Origin: Armigeres subalbatus
Taxonomy: Eukaryota; Arthropoda; Insecta; Diptera; Culicidae
NCBI RefSeq assembly: GCF_024139115.2
Contig: NC_085139.1
Coordinates: 73,079,203 to 73,143,202, forward strand
Direction of reading: 5' to 3'
Length of the DNA stretch: 64,000 nt
Below, one piece after another: positions 44,186 to 55,921 of this stretch. The notes under the pieces were generated by a model that worked only from the letters and a program-made list of their open reading frames with translations, did no database searches and was not told the DNA's origin. The position numbers were made by a program, and so were the translations under genes. How positions within the stretch are numbered: position 1 is the first letter of the stretch; the number at the start of each line of letters is the position of its first letter.

Positions 44186-47045
44186 TGAGTGGACAATCGG
44201 CAACCAGATGGTGGTAGTGTGTAAACATCAAACACAAGCAAAATTGATGGAAGCGCCATTGGTAGCCAATCAACCGCCTATCAAAAATTGAATCCACCGT
44301 TGAAAAGGTGAACGATGGAACATATGTGAGTGAGGTTTCTGATTCTCTGTGGTTTCATTTTCTAGGTATGTAAGGACCACTTATTTATGCTTATGATCAT
44401 TGTAATGGATGCCCTACTATATGTTTTCGAAGCTGGAGCAAACATTCCTGTTCTGATACCGATATTTTAATTATTTATTTCGAACTGTTAGAAATTGATG
44501 TATTTGTGATGCGGTCCTTGTTTGTTGACCAAAACAGCGATCTTAAGACCATCCCATAACTCTCCTCATGAACCATTCAAAATCTGAACAAAATCCTATA
44601 ACATACAATATCAACAAATTCTTATAAAAGTTTTTTCTAGATGCTTTGTGTCAAATGCTAAAAAAATCATCACGCAGAAAAATATTGAGGATTTTTTTCG
44701 AATTACTTCCCCATTTGATTTCGCTGGCATAAACGAGAATGCGCATCATTAGATAGCAACAAATTCGTCTTGAATGATCTTTAGTGATTCTGGATGTGAA
44801 AGATTTTCTATGCAGAGCTTGAGCGTGATGCTTACCTACAGAATTGCAAAGCGAGTTCTCGCCCATGAGAGCTTGATGATTGAGATTTAAACACTGCCTC
44901 TCAAATCACAAGTTAGTACAATTCCAACATATAAAATTTAATAAGAGTAGGTTTTTATGATTCCAGTGGTATTCGGATCCATCCTTGAGTGGAATTCTGA
45001 TAAACATCTGGGTGCGATTTGGACGAGTTATCAAATATGAATCCCAGTGCCACCACATTCGTCAACGTACATTAAATTTCATTAAGTAACTATCTCGTAT
45101 CCTACCCAATAATGGTTGTACGTTCTCCGGTTCGCCAGCGAGAAGCCATAAGAAACCCAACGGGAAGTAAAATCCCGAACAAGCGAAAAATATTGCCATC
45201 GGGGAATGATTTATGCGTTTATTTTGACACTTCCCATCCCACGGGCCCGATTCCCGAAACCATGAAAGCCAGTTCGAAAACTTGTGCGCCGAGTGCCACA
45301 CCACACACAGCATCTTCCCGGGAAGTGTCAACCGAGATGTTCTCTTCTTTGCCATCATAAACTCCGGCCAGCAACCCATAAGCCAACCCCGAACAGAAGC
45401 ACCAAGAACGCCGCACCAAGAGCTTATCTTCTCCGAGGGAAAGTGACTTTTTTTTCGCTGAAGGTCGCACTTTTCTTTCCCGGCAGCACACATTTTGTGA
45501 CGGGGCAAAGTGCGATGTTTTTGATTCACGCTTCACTAGTCACGATCCGGAAAGGGAAGTATTCCGTGTGCGGAGTGGCGACAGGTGGAAAGGGGAATCT
45601 CAGACGTGGGTGTCAAAGTAATTGGATGTGTTGTTCCTTGGAAGTTCGGATAAAGCAAAATTGATCAGAATTGATATTTTTGGGGGAATATTTTTAACTT
45701 CAACAACACCGTGCATATGTCATATTCATATCATAACTTGAAGATATTCTCGTTGAAATTTAGATGAGAAAAAAAATAGAAGGTACATTTTCAGTCTACA
45801 CTAATTATAACAACAAGAAATTTATAAACTTTCCCACAACATATCAATTGGCGAGTAAACATTAAACATCTTAGGAACTCAACGAAAAAACAACAGGTAA
45901 ATAATAATCGTCATTTGACATAGTTGGGAAAAGGCACGGCTGCTGCTGCTGCAACAATCGCGCAAAAGTCAAAACCGGAAGTGGAAAGTTTTTCCTGGCG
46001 CGTGAAACATAGAGCTTTGAGGTTGCACTTCCCCGGTTACGGTGGAAAGTGCTCTTGGAGTTTCTCAACTGCACCGGCAAGTAGTTTTCGCCCTCAGAAA
46101 GTCAGTATCAAAACACAATGTTTGTAGTCGGGGGGTGTGTCTGTGTGAGTGTGACGGAACCAGTTGTTCGGGAAAATGGAAAACCTTTGACGGGGAAAAT
46201 AAAGGAAAGAAATGTGTTGTTATTGTTGCCACTATTGTGGAGTAAAAAGAAAAGTTCCTTAAACGATCGAATGGGTGCAAATGGAGAGGAAAGGCAGGGG
46301 TGATGGTGGCTGTGAAATGAAAAAGAAAGCATAGAAGTTTTTCACTTTGGCGCAAAATAGCACCAATCCAAATGTGGAAGTGGGGGTTTGGATGCTATAC
46401 TTCTAGTTTTACAAAGTTGGTAAAAACACGCGCACACATATCGCGACACACAAACACATGCGCTTTCGTTTTGAGCTAGTCGAGTTGGGAAGGTGAGGTG
46501 GGGATGGCTTAGTACTTTCCTTCGACAATAATAACAAAACACTTCGAGTTGTGGCTCTTTTTGTCCCATCATCGGGTGGCGCAGTATTTTCATCTATTGT
46601 TTCATTTTTCATCTTGGTGGTCGTATATCAATTTCACCCGTCATGATGGAACTTCACAATGTAGATGGTGTAAGGTGGTCTAGCTCAGCGTACATTCTGC
46701 ACAAATAGAAATTTTTTTATGTAACCATACGCGTTGTCTATTTTTGCTTTCATTTTGTATAATGTTAGGTCATTCCTAATGAAATAAACAAAAAGGATTG
46801 AAGCCAGTTTAAGTTATTTAAACGCTGCGTTCAAACGCAATTCAATAGAATGATTATATTCTATTAATTGTGGATACACGTCATTCAAATGACTGGTGGT
46901 CTAAAAAGGGGAATTGCAAGAAAAACATGTTTCTTATTTTTTAAATGTATTATTGAAGTCAAATCAATATGTAGGCCAATTGTGGCAAAGATTGCTCTTT
47001 AAATTGATTCACTGTAAATTTTAAAACTGGTGAATTGACATTCAG
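44186..47045. other. Unassigned DNA, no gene seen
   Basis: No recognised repeat or domain. Several frames of 60-155 codons at 45062-46612 overlap on both strands, which argues against any one being a gene. Confidence 0.4.
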
Positions 47046-47396
47046 GAAGGAGTTCTTATTATGGCTCTGGTCCTCACAAGTTCCAATACCCACGCTTCCA
47101 CGGGTCTTCCAATGACAATCAAACGCCGTTTCAGTGTTGCGTACTTAGTTGGTAGTGCAGTCTGGGCACTGTTATCCTTCTGACATTAGCTAGAGTGACA
47201 AGGTGCGTCCTGTGGGGTCTGCATAGGTTGTGGTGTGGTTTGACAGTGAGCTCTGTATCAAAGAACCGTTTGCCGCCCAAAGCGCACTAGCCTAGTCCTG
47301 TTCTGACATCCGGCTGATAAGTATGAAATCTCGGTGGATAGGGAACCTTGGGCCAACAACCTACTGCTCCCAAAACATCAATTTGTCCAACTAAAA

Positions 47397-47505
47397 AAGA
47401 TTGGTATATAACACTATGGGTCTCCGGGTCTCCTATAAAAAGTTCATTTTTGGAACGAACATATTGCATTTACGTATACTTTGTGTACAAGAAAGGAAAA
47501 AAGGA
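47397..47505 (+). repeat. Fragment of a dispersed mosquito repeat
   Basis: Runs from ATTGGTATATAACACTATGG through GTCTCCTATAAAAAGTTC to ACGTATACTTTGTGTACAAG, collinear with 7690-7802. It separates the 5' leader from the endonuclease remnant of the surrounding element. Confidence 0.65.
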
Positions 47506-47539
47506 TACGGACTGATTTTACGGCAACGACTCAACGAAC

Positions 47540-48190
47540 ACGAATAGGAACATGGAAGGTTTCAATCTTAGCCCAGCACGGTAAATTGGCATAACTTGCC
47601 AATGAGGCATGCCACATGAAGCTTGAGATTGTGGGACCGAGTGTAGTCCGCTGGCCAAACTTTGGAACACATAATGCCGTCGGGACAAATTTAGCTAAAC
47701 TCTGGTTTACGATGTGAACATGCTCCCCGGCATCGCGGAGTTGGTTTCGTACTCAGTGCCCAGGCACATTCTGCGCTTATGAAGTGGGAACCTCACAATA
47801 ATCCAATGTTATGCGCCAACCGATGGTGCCATTATGCAAGACAAAGAGAACTTCTGCAGCCGACTCAATGCCGTCTTATATAGAATTCCGAAGGTTGATA
47901 TCAAGATCTGTACGGGCGATTTCAATGCGAAGATCGGATCCGATAGCTCGAACCATGAGCGCATTATGGGACGCCCTGGTCTCGGATAACTGAGCGATAA
48001 CGGAGAGCTGTTCACCGAATTCTATTGTAATAACGGATTGGTGATCGGGGCATCGCTCTTCCCTAATCGACCGGTTCACAAGATCACGTGGGTCTCCCGT
48101 GATGGCTTTACAGAAAATCAAATTGACTACATCTGCGTCAGCCGAAAATGTAAACGGAGCCCTCTTGATGTACGGAATAAACGTAGTGAC
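47540..48190 (+). pseudogene. RTE-like endonuclease remnant
   Basis: Translations in several frames give RIGTWKVSILAQHG at the start, a GDFNAKIGSDSSNHERIMG block (catalytic D-x-N) near 47920, NNGLVIGASLFPNRPVHKI, and TWVSRDGFTENQIDYICVS near 48090. These are the ordered blocks of an AP-type endonuclease in RTE-type elements. Frameshifts and stops (for example near 47720 and 47990) show it is dead. Confidence 0.75.
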
Positions 48191-48199
48191 AATACCCGA

Positions 48200-49527
48200 T
48201 CAGGAATGCATAACAAAATTATATCTCAATTAAATCAATGGCTGTTATTTAAAAAAAGGTGTGTTATAATTAGATAGTTCGATAAAAATGTGTCTTTGGC
48301 CAGTTTTATTTCATATCAAAATCATAACAACATTAGTTAGGATTATTTTCACAAAATAGTTGCCTACATTTTTTGTAGACATTGGAAACAGAATCGGACG
48401 TAATCACCTTCAGTATAACATGAACCCGCTCGATATTAATGCATAAACTGGAACAAAGCTGGAGCTGGAACAAAGTTAAGGCTCTATAAACCGTAATCAA
48501 TCCGATGATGATGATGTTTTTATTCGAATCCGCACTAACACTAATAAAGTTTTGAACTAAATTCAATATTTTGGGGCTATTTGCCATTCAATCCGAACAA
48601 TACAAAGTATACGCCAGCCACGTCCACGCCAACACGCAAACAAAGGTGTGCATACACAAGAAAATAATCATCTCTTCACCGTGGCCAGATTTATTTATTG
48701 GAGAAAATCATTGCTGTTTGTCGGATTGAACAAATAAACCAAAAATAAATATTTAAACATGTTATGTAAGCTTCTGTTACATTCCAAGTGGTGTATACAT
48801 AAATTTTAACCGGTAAAAACCCATATATTTGATACACCGTAAACATGTGTTATGATATAAAATAAAAATTTCGTCAAGTCTGGCAACATTATACATCAGC
48901 TGGCATATTTTTAACACCCCATTTCCACTCACCCCAGTTGTAAACAAAATTTATTTATCGCTGCTGCAGTTTTCCGTACCAATTGCCTCACTATTACAAA
49001 CAAGCGATACAGTCATTAATTTTCAAAACATTGTGATGGAGTCTTGAGCGTTAATTGCCTACATTATGGATGGAAATTCGTCGTGGTCAGGGGTCTGCGA
49101 AGCGGCCATGTTTCAGATGCCAGCATCAAAATCGCGATTAATTTAATACGAAGGCGTAATCATAATCGTTGAAACCTGCCATTGAAAATGTATTTTTAAT
49201 ATCATGATATTTTGGCGAAGTAGAGCGCTTGGTGCCGATTTAAATATGAAAATTTATTAAAGACATCAATATTCTTGTTGAAACACACCTCGCATTCATA
49301 CTTTCGCACAAGTTCTTGAAAAATGATGAAAAATAATTACGTCCAATTGGAAAAAATCACTTCGGAATAGTGGTTTGTTTACAAAATAGAATTGTCAGTG
49401 GGAAACCCAATTTAAATAGAACAATGGGAAACTCAAAGATGTTGGCTATTGTCAAACGTAGTGGGTAGGATTGGGGTTGCCAGATACCTGGTCGTGGTAG
49501 TGTACCAGCTTTCTATCCATGATGTAT
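48200..49527. other. Unassigned AT-rich DNA inside the decayed element
   Basis: No coding block of the surrounding retrotransposon is recognised here, so this is either inserted DNA or fully decayed sequence. Confidence 0.4.
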
Positions 49528-50122
49528 CCGACTAGAAGAGCATAACTAAAACTTAACACAATTTTAACATATTGTGATCTTTATAACTTATTTTCATACA
49601 ATTTTGTTCTTAGTAGCCATTATCTTGCAAATGTTGTAACAGCATTTTAACATAATTAGATTTAAAAAATGCTTAATACCGAACTGCCCAACAGTAGGCA
49701 ACTAAAATAGATGTAGCAAAGTCTCCTGCCATATATATCACAAACGCTGATATAATTAGAAAAAAATGTCTAATTTGTAATGTTCTTAGTTTCATGTTCT
49801 TGAAAAATATTCTTGTTCAGAAAAAAAAACTAATATTTCTGAATGTTGATCACAACCTGGAGTCCTATCACGACCTGTAACTGCACAGTAAACATTATAT
49901 TTTGTATCTGATTCTGTTGTAAATTTCTAACAAAATATGTTATTTTTATGATAAAATTGTAGCAAAATTTGATAGTTTTTTGTTTCGAGTAGTGTAATTT
50001 TTGATAGAAATTTAGATTTTTTAACAACATACTGCACCATATTTCTAACAAATTTTGTTATAAAAATTTTGTATAACATAATAACATATGATGATATAAT
50101 TTTGATATGACCTTCTAGTCGG
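49528..50122. mobile_element. MITE copy 2 with CCGACTAGAAG inverted termini
   Basis: The ends CCGACTAGAAG (49528-49538) and CTTCTAGTCGG (50112-50122) are perfect inverted repeats. The interior is collinear with 2446-3049. The immediate flanks are TAT on both sides, a possible 3-bp target duplication. It is noncoding. Confidence 0.85.
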
Positions 50123-50129
50123 TATGATC

Positions 50130-50475
50130 ATTGATCATCATCTCCTCATCGGCAAAATACACTAGCGCATTGCGCGGATTTGTCGACAGGGGGAGAGAGT
50201 TGGACGACGGTTCAACACACGCCGACTGGAAGATGCCACAGTGGAACGGTCCTTCGTTGAAGAACTGGAGATTAAAAAAGACAGGACCAAAGGTCGTACA
50301 GACTGAACACTTAACATCTAGCATGAGACAACAGACAAGGACACATAACACCCAGTGGACCAGTGGAGAATTTTTCAATCACAAAAAGTTTCCTCCTTAC
50401 CGCCCCGGGAATCGAACCCACATGCACATGCGTCTAGACGATTGGCGCTGCTATCCGCACGGCCACGAAGCCCAC
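50130..50475 (-). mobile_element. tRNA-derived SINE
   Basis: On the - strand the head near 50475 has a TGGCCGTGCGG A-box-like segment and GGGTTCGATTCCC as B box. About 270 bp of unrelated body follows, ending in a GATGATGATCA-type stretch next to the MITE. The body differs from Feilai and from the SINE at 7177-7554. Boundaries are approximate. Confidence 0.65.
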
Positions 50476-50504
50476 AAGCTGCAGATATTCCGGAAGGTGG
50501 CAGC

Positions 50505-51310
50505 GTGAAAGATCAATGGACCGCCATCAAGAATTCCTTAAACGCCACCAGCGAGAATAATTTGGGCGAACTGCGCACCCAGAGAAAACAATGGATCACC
50601 AATGAGACCTGAAGGAAGATAGAAAAGCGAAAGCCACTATGGAGCGAACAAATACAAAGAGGAGCCAAAGTCTTAGCCCGTCAACGACATTCATGTCGAC
50701 GGGACAAGCGAGCGTGGGCGAACTCTCTGGCCGATGAAAGAGTGAGAGTCGCAGCAACATTCGCCTCCTCTACGATATCTCACGACGTTTATGCGGCCTC
50801 ATCAAGGCACAGTACAAGGCTTTCTCGGGTAGAGTGCTGTACAAAGTGGTCTTGTCCGACTCTATTCGGGCCGTAGCTGGTGTGAGGCAAAGATGTATTT
50901 TTCTCACCGTAACTGTTCCTCAACCAAACCGCGGGCTGTTATGGCAGCCTATAACCATGGAGCACCTAAACGACTTCAAATTGGCTGACGACGTTGTATG
51001 CCTCGCTTAACGGCACTATCATATACTCATGCAGGTTTAGTCATCAACGTCGACAACACCAAATCGTTGGATGTAGACACGGCGACTCCTTCCCGTTTCA
51101 CAGTAGCCGGGCAATCAGTGGAGAATGTTGAAAGCTTCCAATAGCCAAATGGCGTCAGACGGCGGTACCAAGATCGACATCTTGGTATCAAGAAAACAAG
51201 AGCTGCCTTCGCAAGAAGACGAAGAAAATTGACCGAGATCTAACCTGGCAATAGGTTAAAGCGATAGCTGGACATCGGTCAGGGTGCACCATCGGAGGTA
51301 CAGGCCCCAT
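50505..51310 (+). pseudogene. RTE-like linker, RT fragments and C-terminus
   Basis: The first block, KDQWTAIKNSLNATSENNLG with RKQWITNET, is the linker after the endonuclease. CRRDKRAWANSLADERVRVA follows. Later come GLVINVDNTKSLDV (near 51040) and VAGQSVENVESFQ, which normally lie downstream of the RT FADD box. The last block, DLTWQ-VKAIAGHRSG, is the C-terminus. FADD itself is missing. Many stops and internal deletions are present. Confidence 0.7.
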
Positions 51311-51334
51311 AAGTTAGTAAGATAGGCACTAAAA

Positions 51335-52360
51335 GTCAATTTACTCAATTGACATCTCTGTATTCAATTGAGTTCTACGTAGGCTATGTTCACATTCGGG
51401 TCAAAAAGTTCAAATAACATTGAGATTTCACGGCACTGCCTGCAGCGGACCGGAAAAAAGAACAATCAAACATTAATCACTAAAGAAGGAATTGGTTCAC
51501 AACACAGTAAACATAGTAACACAGTGTTATCGATCATTTAGTAATTTGCATTCGATCATTTAGTAGTTTGTCAATAACTCATTCCAGAAGCGGAATTTCA
51601 AAATGTGTTTTATGGCGGACTTCTAGTGCGAAGGTTTTTCTACAACTCTAGAAAAAATATTGATCTTTTCCAGGGGGTAATCGTTTTACCGGCCTTATTG
51701 CAGACAATAAAATTGACTTTTTCAATCTTCAGGTTATCCAGGCGTTTTCCTAAATTTTTCAGATTTTTATATTTTTGTAAATTTACGAATGTTTTAGATT
51801 TAAAACATTTCCTGATGTTCCATTTCTTCAGATTCTTGAGCTGACTCAGATCCAGGGTTCGGCTTTCTCAGTCACTCACGCGACAATAGATCTGTTTATT
51901 CATTTTATCCAGATACATTACAGTGCGATAAACTCCGGTACAAGCAATGGTGCACAAAAGTCTTATCCCTCATCCCATATGTTTCGCCAACATCAAATGC
52001 TGCTTACTTTGCCTCTCCAAACTAATCGAATTTGACGATGCGCAACGATAAGTAGAAGGTTCAAAACAGCAGTTTTTCCCTTCGCTTTCAATCAATTCAT
52101 GTGGTGGCGTGGTTTTAGTGGGTGCTCTGAACATTTTAAAATTGTTTTGGGTTGGAATCCCGTTGCGGTCCTAAATTTTTGTAAATATGGTTGTAAAATT
52201 TATCTGGAGAAGCGACGATAAGGAAAATTCGGTGGAGCAAAATCAAATTATCTGGCGAGCCGGCGCTCACGAACTTATCACCCGTCATTCTATTTGGATA
52301 AAAATGTTATGTGAGAATACTTCCTCACAGGGGAACATGAAAAATCACACAAATGGATTA
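51335..52360. other. Unassigned noncoding DNA
   Basis: No recognised gene or repeat. Confidence 0.4.
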
Positions 52361-52363
52361 ATC

Positions 52364-54578
52364 CTAGGAGATGTAAAGAGTAAACAATTTTAACAATTTT
52401 ATTTTGTTGTGAGGACTGATGTTTTCAAGAACCGGTCTCAGTAGGTCATTGAAGCTGAGCTGGCGCCAGCCATTTAAAATCGCTGATATTTTGTTCTGCA
52501 AAAAGGTCCATGCATCCGCAACTCTTGGACACTCGCTGAATTTGTGAACTAAAGTCTCAACAGCCGCTCCGCAATGGTTGCAATTTTCTGTATCCGCTCG
52601 CCCGATGTGATGGTATAGTTGACGATGTTCTGATTTTTCATTCACGATCAGGAACAGTTCACTCCGTATTGCAGTGGTTAATTTGCCTGTAGATACGTTA
52701 AGCCAGATGCGATTCCAGTTGGTATGTGGACTATTCCGTTCCACTCTGGGTGTATCTGTTTGTTCTAGGAAAAACCGATGAATTTGTTCATTTGATGGAC
52801 TACGAAGAATTTCTACTGGGAGTAGTCTGTTGTTTTATCAATTTGAGGTCTGTAAGATCTGCAGGAATTGGTGTCTGGATATTGTTAACCAAAAAAATGT
52901 AGGATTTGTAGAACGGAATAGATTCAATATCCTGTAGATGTCGATTCAGGATCAATGAACGACATTTTATAGCAGGGATCTCCAATTTTAAATCACCTTT
53001 GGAAACATCACGTGCTAGCTGGAGAATCGGCACGCGTGCTGGGATTCTACACCATAGAAATGTACCCATTTGGAGTGTGGACCGCAAATGGACTCAATTT
53101 GGAGGCAACATACCATATTCTTGATTATATGAAAGTGTTCAGTAAGATCACTTTTTGGCAAAGATTTAGAGATCGCATAGAGTGGAGCCAAGTGAGTTGA
53201 GAGAATTTTCTTACCACTTCTTCCCAGTTTAACGTTACCATCAGTCGATTCGATTTTGAAAAAAATCACTCCTAGAACCTTCGCTGTATTGGTAGTGCGG
53301 AGCCATGGGATGTTCATTGGGTTCCCGTCGATGTATCCAACGTCAATAGAGTGTGTCTTTTGTATGTTGAGCTTTGCGCTGGACACATGCTCAAAGCGAT
53401 CGAAAAGTTCTTTCATGGTGTGAATCCTTGGTATCGATGTGCTGATTACGGTAATGTCGTCTGCGTAGGCAACAGCGAGATCTTCTCTACACATTCTCTC
53501 GAGCCTACTAAGCAGTGGATGTAAGTAAAGCACGAAGAGCAGCATGCTAAAGGGGCACCCTTGACAAACAGACCGTTGGATGGAAAAAGTAGATGAAAGA
53601 TGACCGTTGACTAGTATCCGAGAGGTGGAGAGAGTAGCTATTCGCGAGAGTAGCTCTACCAGTCCACGGTTTATTCCGAGTGTGCACATGGTTTGATGAG
53701 GGAAAGGGCGATGAACACGATCGAAGGCTTGTTCCAGATCGATGGGAATTAATTTGACTCTTTGCTTTCTCTGTTTTAGTCGAGCTATTCTATCTTTTAG
53801 AGAAAGAGTGGCTTGGAATATGTTCCGATTCGGATTGGAACATTTCTGACTGTCACTCAAAATCTGGTGGACTCGTACTACGTTTTCCAATCGCGCCTTC
53901 AGTATCCGTGAGAGTATTTTGTAGTCAAAATTTAGTAGTGAAATCAGACGGTACGAGTGGGGAGAGTCGTCTGAACCTTTTTTTTTACTAACACCACAAC
54001 TCCGTTGACGAATTTTTGAGGAAAGTTACCTGCAAGTGCTTCGTTTAGTATTAGATTCAGCTCCCTGTGAATAGTGTCAAAGGTTCTTTGGTAGAATTCC
54101 TCTTGCAACGTGGGTTTCGTTGATGCGAACAAACAATTGAGTGAAGCTACGTTGCAAGGTCAGCATTTGTCCTTTGATGCGATTGATTGTCGTCAGTACT
54201 GCTGCATTTGCGTAATATTGGTCATACGCAGTCCGAAGCTGTGCGTGTAGGTGTTGATATTGATCGTGGAAGTGGTCAAAAGCTAGTTTTGTTTTCCATC
54301 CAAAAAAAGATTTTATTTTTGGCTTTACAAATGTTATCCACTATGAGATCCACGACGGAAAGTTTTGCCGTTCTCGAGTCCATCTTTGCCAGTGTTGTTG
54401 GAACTCATCGATGTGATCAGCTGTTAGCGAGTGAGGACGTAGGCTCCAAAAACCACGGCCGGGCTCTCTTCCGAGATTTGGTAAAAATAATCGTGTTGTT
54501 ACAGCTTTGTGGTCTGTAAAAGAACATACATGTGTGCCTGCCGATTGAATATGCTGTTGCAGATTTGTGTTGACGTAG
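52364..54578 (-). pseudogene. L1/Tx1-like ORF2: endonuclease end, RT and C-terminal domain
   Basis: Blocks from right to left: YVNTNLQQHIQSAGTHVCSF with a DHKAV site (endonuclease end), FVNGVVVLVKKK, HSYRLISLLNFDYKILSRIL, LIPIDLEQAFDRVHRPF (first RT aspartate), VCQGCPFSMLLFVLYL, LAVAYADDITVIS (catalytic YADD), SAKLNIQKT, and a C-terminal domain with CNHCGAAVETLVHKFSECPR. Frameshifts lie near an A run at about 53975, near 53050 and near 52770. The catalytic motif is preserved but the protein is broken. Confidence 0.8.
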
Positions 54579-54583
54579 ATACG

Positions 54584-55275
54584 TGTGGTAAATCAGCGGG
54601 TATATTAAAATGCTTGTTATAATTTCATACTTACTTTATGTTTACATGGTGATGAACGGCACAACACGATTCTGACTGCCGGTTTAAACAAATTACAGTC
54701 TCGTATTGTTGTGAACAACATAAAGACGAAATGTCAAAAATATGCCATTAACGAAATCATTTAGTGAAGATGTGAATGGACATTTTATAGCAACACTGGA
54801 AAATAAAGTAAGAGATTTAGGTAATGAGTTGAATCTACTCAATATGGAGTACGTACTTATATTGCATAGCGTGAAAGATAATTATATGAGTAATATGAGA
54901 TGTTTAAATAGTATTTTAAATGCTTTGAATCTATGTTGAGAATGTTGAAGTATCTCTAGGCATTTTATAATGAATATATTTGGAACAAAGTAATATTGGG
55001 TACGATGAGAATTGTCTACGAGTTACCCTATATTTGACGTGTAGGGTGAGATGAATGAATGTTTCTGAAGGGGTGTTGTAAACAACGCAGAAGGAACAAG
55101 GAAAACGCAAAGAAACTTTAGAAACGCAGAATTTAAACCCGGAAATGAAAAAAAATAGGAGATCATTCTGTAAACGATTTTTGCAAGCTAAAGTTGAGAA
55201 AATTACTGCTCCTTGAAAAGTTAGGTTTTGGACATCAGCTGAATTCCTGGAAGAGTAGAAGGCGAGAATACGACA
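54584..55275 (+). repeat. 5' LTR
   Basis: Begins TGTGG and ends CGACA, with the typical TG...CA boundary. Nearly identical to 61523-62213. It contains a 65-codon open frame (54742-54939) that is also present, unchanged, in the 3' LTR because the LTRs are copies. An AATAAAG near 54799 could be part of the polyadenylation signal. Confidence 0.95.
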
Positions 55276-55291
55276 TGGCACAGTCGGCAGG
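55276..55291 (+). other. Primer-binding site
   Basis: TGGCACAGTCGGCAGG starts at the first base after the 5' LTR. TGG at this spot pairs with a tRNA 3' CCA end. The tRNA species is not assigned. Confidence 0.75.
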
Positions 55292-55382
55292 TAAGCATAA
55301 GCAGTCTTGAAGACTTAAAAAAAGGCAGAAAATATGAAAATGCTAAGCGGGAAGGTCGCCATTTTCTATAACCTTGAAAGTC

Positions 55383-55860
55383 GTAGAGTCAGCGGGTCTC
55401 CACAAAAAAAAAGGGGCGAGCAGGTCTCCAATCCTATTTTAACCATGAAATTTGTAGAGCGAGCAGGTCTCTACGGGAAAGGAGCGAGCAGGTCTCCAAT
55501 CCCAGTTTATTATTATTATGAATCATGGAATTGGTAGAGCGAGCAGGTCTCTACGGGAAAGGAGCGAGCAGGTCTCCAATCCGTTATGTTCTCATTTAAC
55601 CATGAAATTCGTAGAGCGTGCAGGTCTCTACAGGAAAGGAGAGAGCAGGTCTCCAAATCCATTTTTTAAAGTCATAAATTCGTAGAGCGAGCAGGTCTCT
55701 ACGGGAGAGGAGCGAGACGATCTCAAATCCCGACTTTTCTTTCATGAATTATGGAGTTTCTAAAGCGTGTAGGCCGCTGCAGAAAATAAGAGGAAGCAAT
55801 CCCATTCTCCTGGCTTTGTTTTGAATTCGTAGAGCAGGCAGGCTACTATGTAGAGTGCAA
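55383..55860 (+). repeat. Leader array of paired stem-loops
   Basis: Units spaced 71-80 bp apart each hold two hairpins. The first is GTAGAG-loop-CTCTAC (55454-55474, 55534-55554, 55611-55631, 55682-55702). The second is GGAG-loop-CTCC (55481-55497, 55561-55577, 55638-55654). The 9-nt loop is CGAGCAGGT in most copies. In the first unit GGGG replaces GGAG, which still pairs through a G-U pair. Units after 55703 are degenerate. The array lies between the PBS and the gag start, where packaging and translation-control signals usually lie. Confidence 0.8.
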
Positions 55861-55921
55861 ATGTAAAAATTTCTCCAATTTTCGACCTCTGTTTATAGGA
55901 AAGTATGTACGTGCTCCGAGC

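Larger units (their letters stand above)
47050..51330 (+). mobile_element. Decayed RTE-like non-LTR retrotransposon with later insertions
   Basis: A 5' untranslated part (47050-47390) is followed by an endonuclease remnant (47540-48190). After 2.3 kb of other DNA, including a MITE and a SINE, come the linker, RT fragments and C-terminus (50505-51310), then a TAAG-type tail near 51310. All coding pieces are on the + strand in the expected order, but stops and frameshifts are frequent and most of the RT is missing. Confidence 0.7.

Noticed and set aside
45062..46612. Several 60-155 codon frames
   Set aside because: They overlap on opposite strands, no one frame is favoured and no family motif is present.
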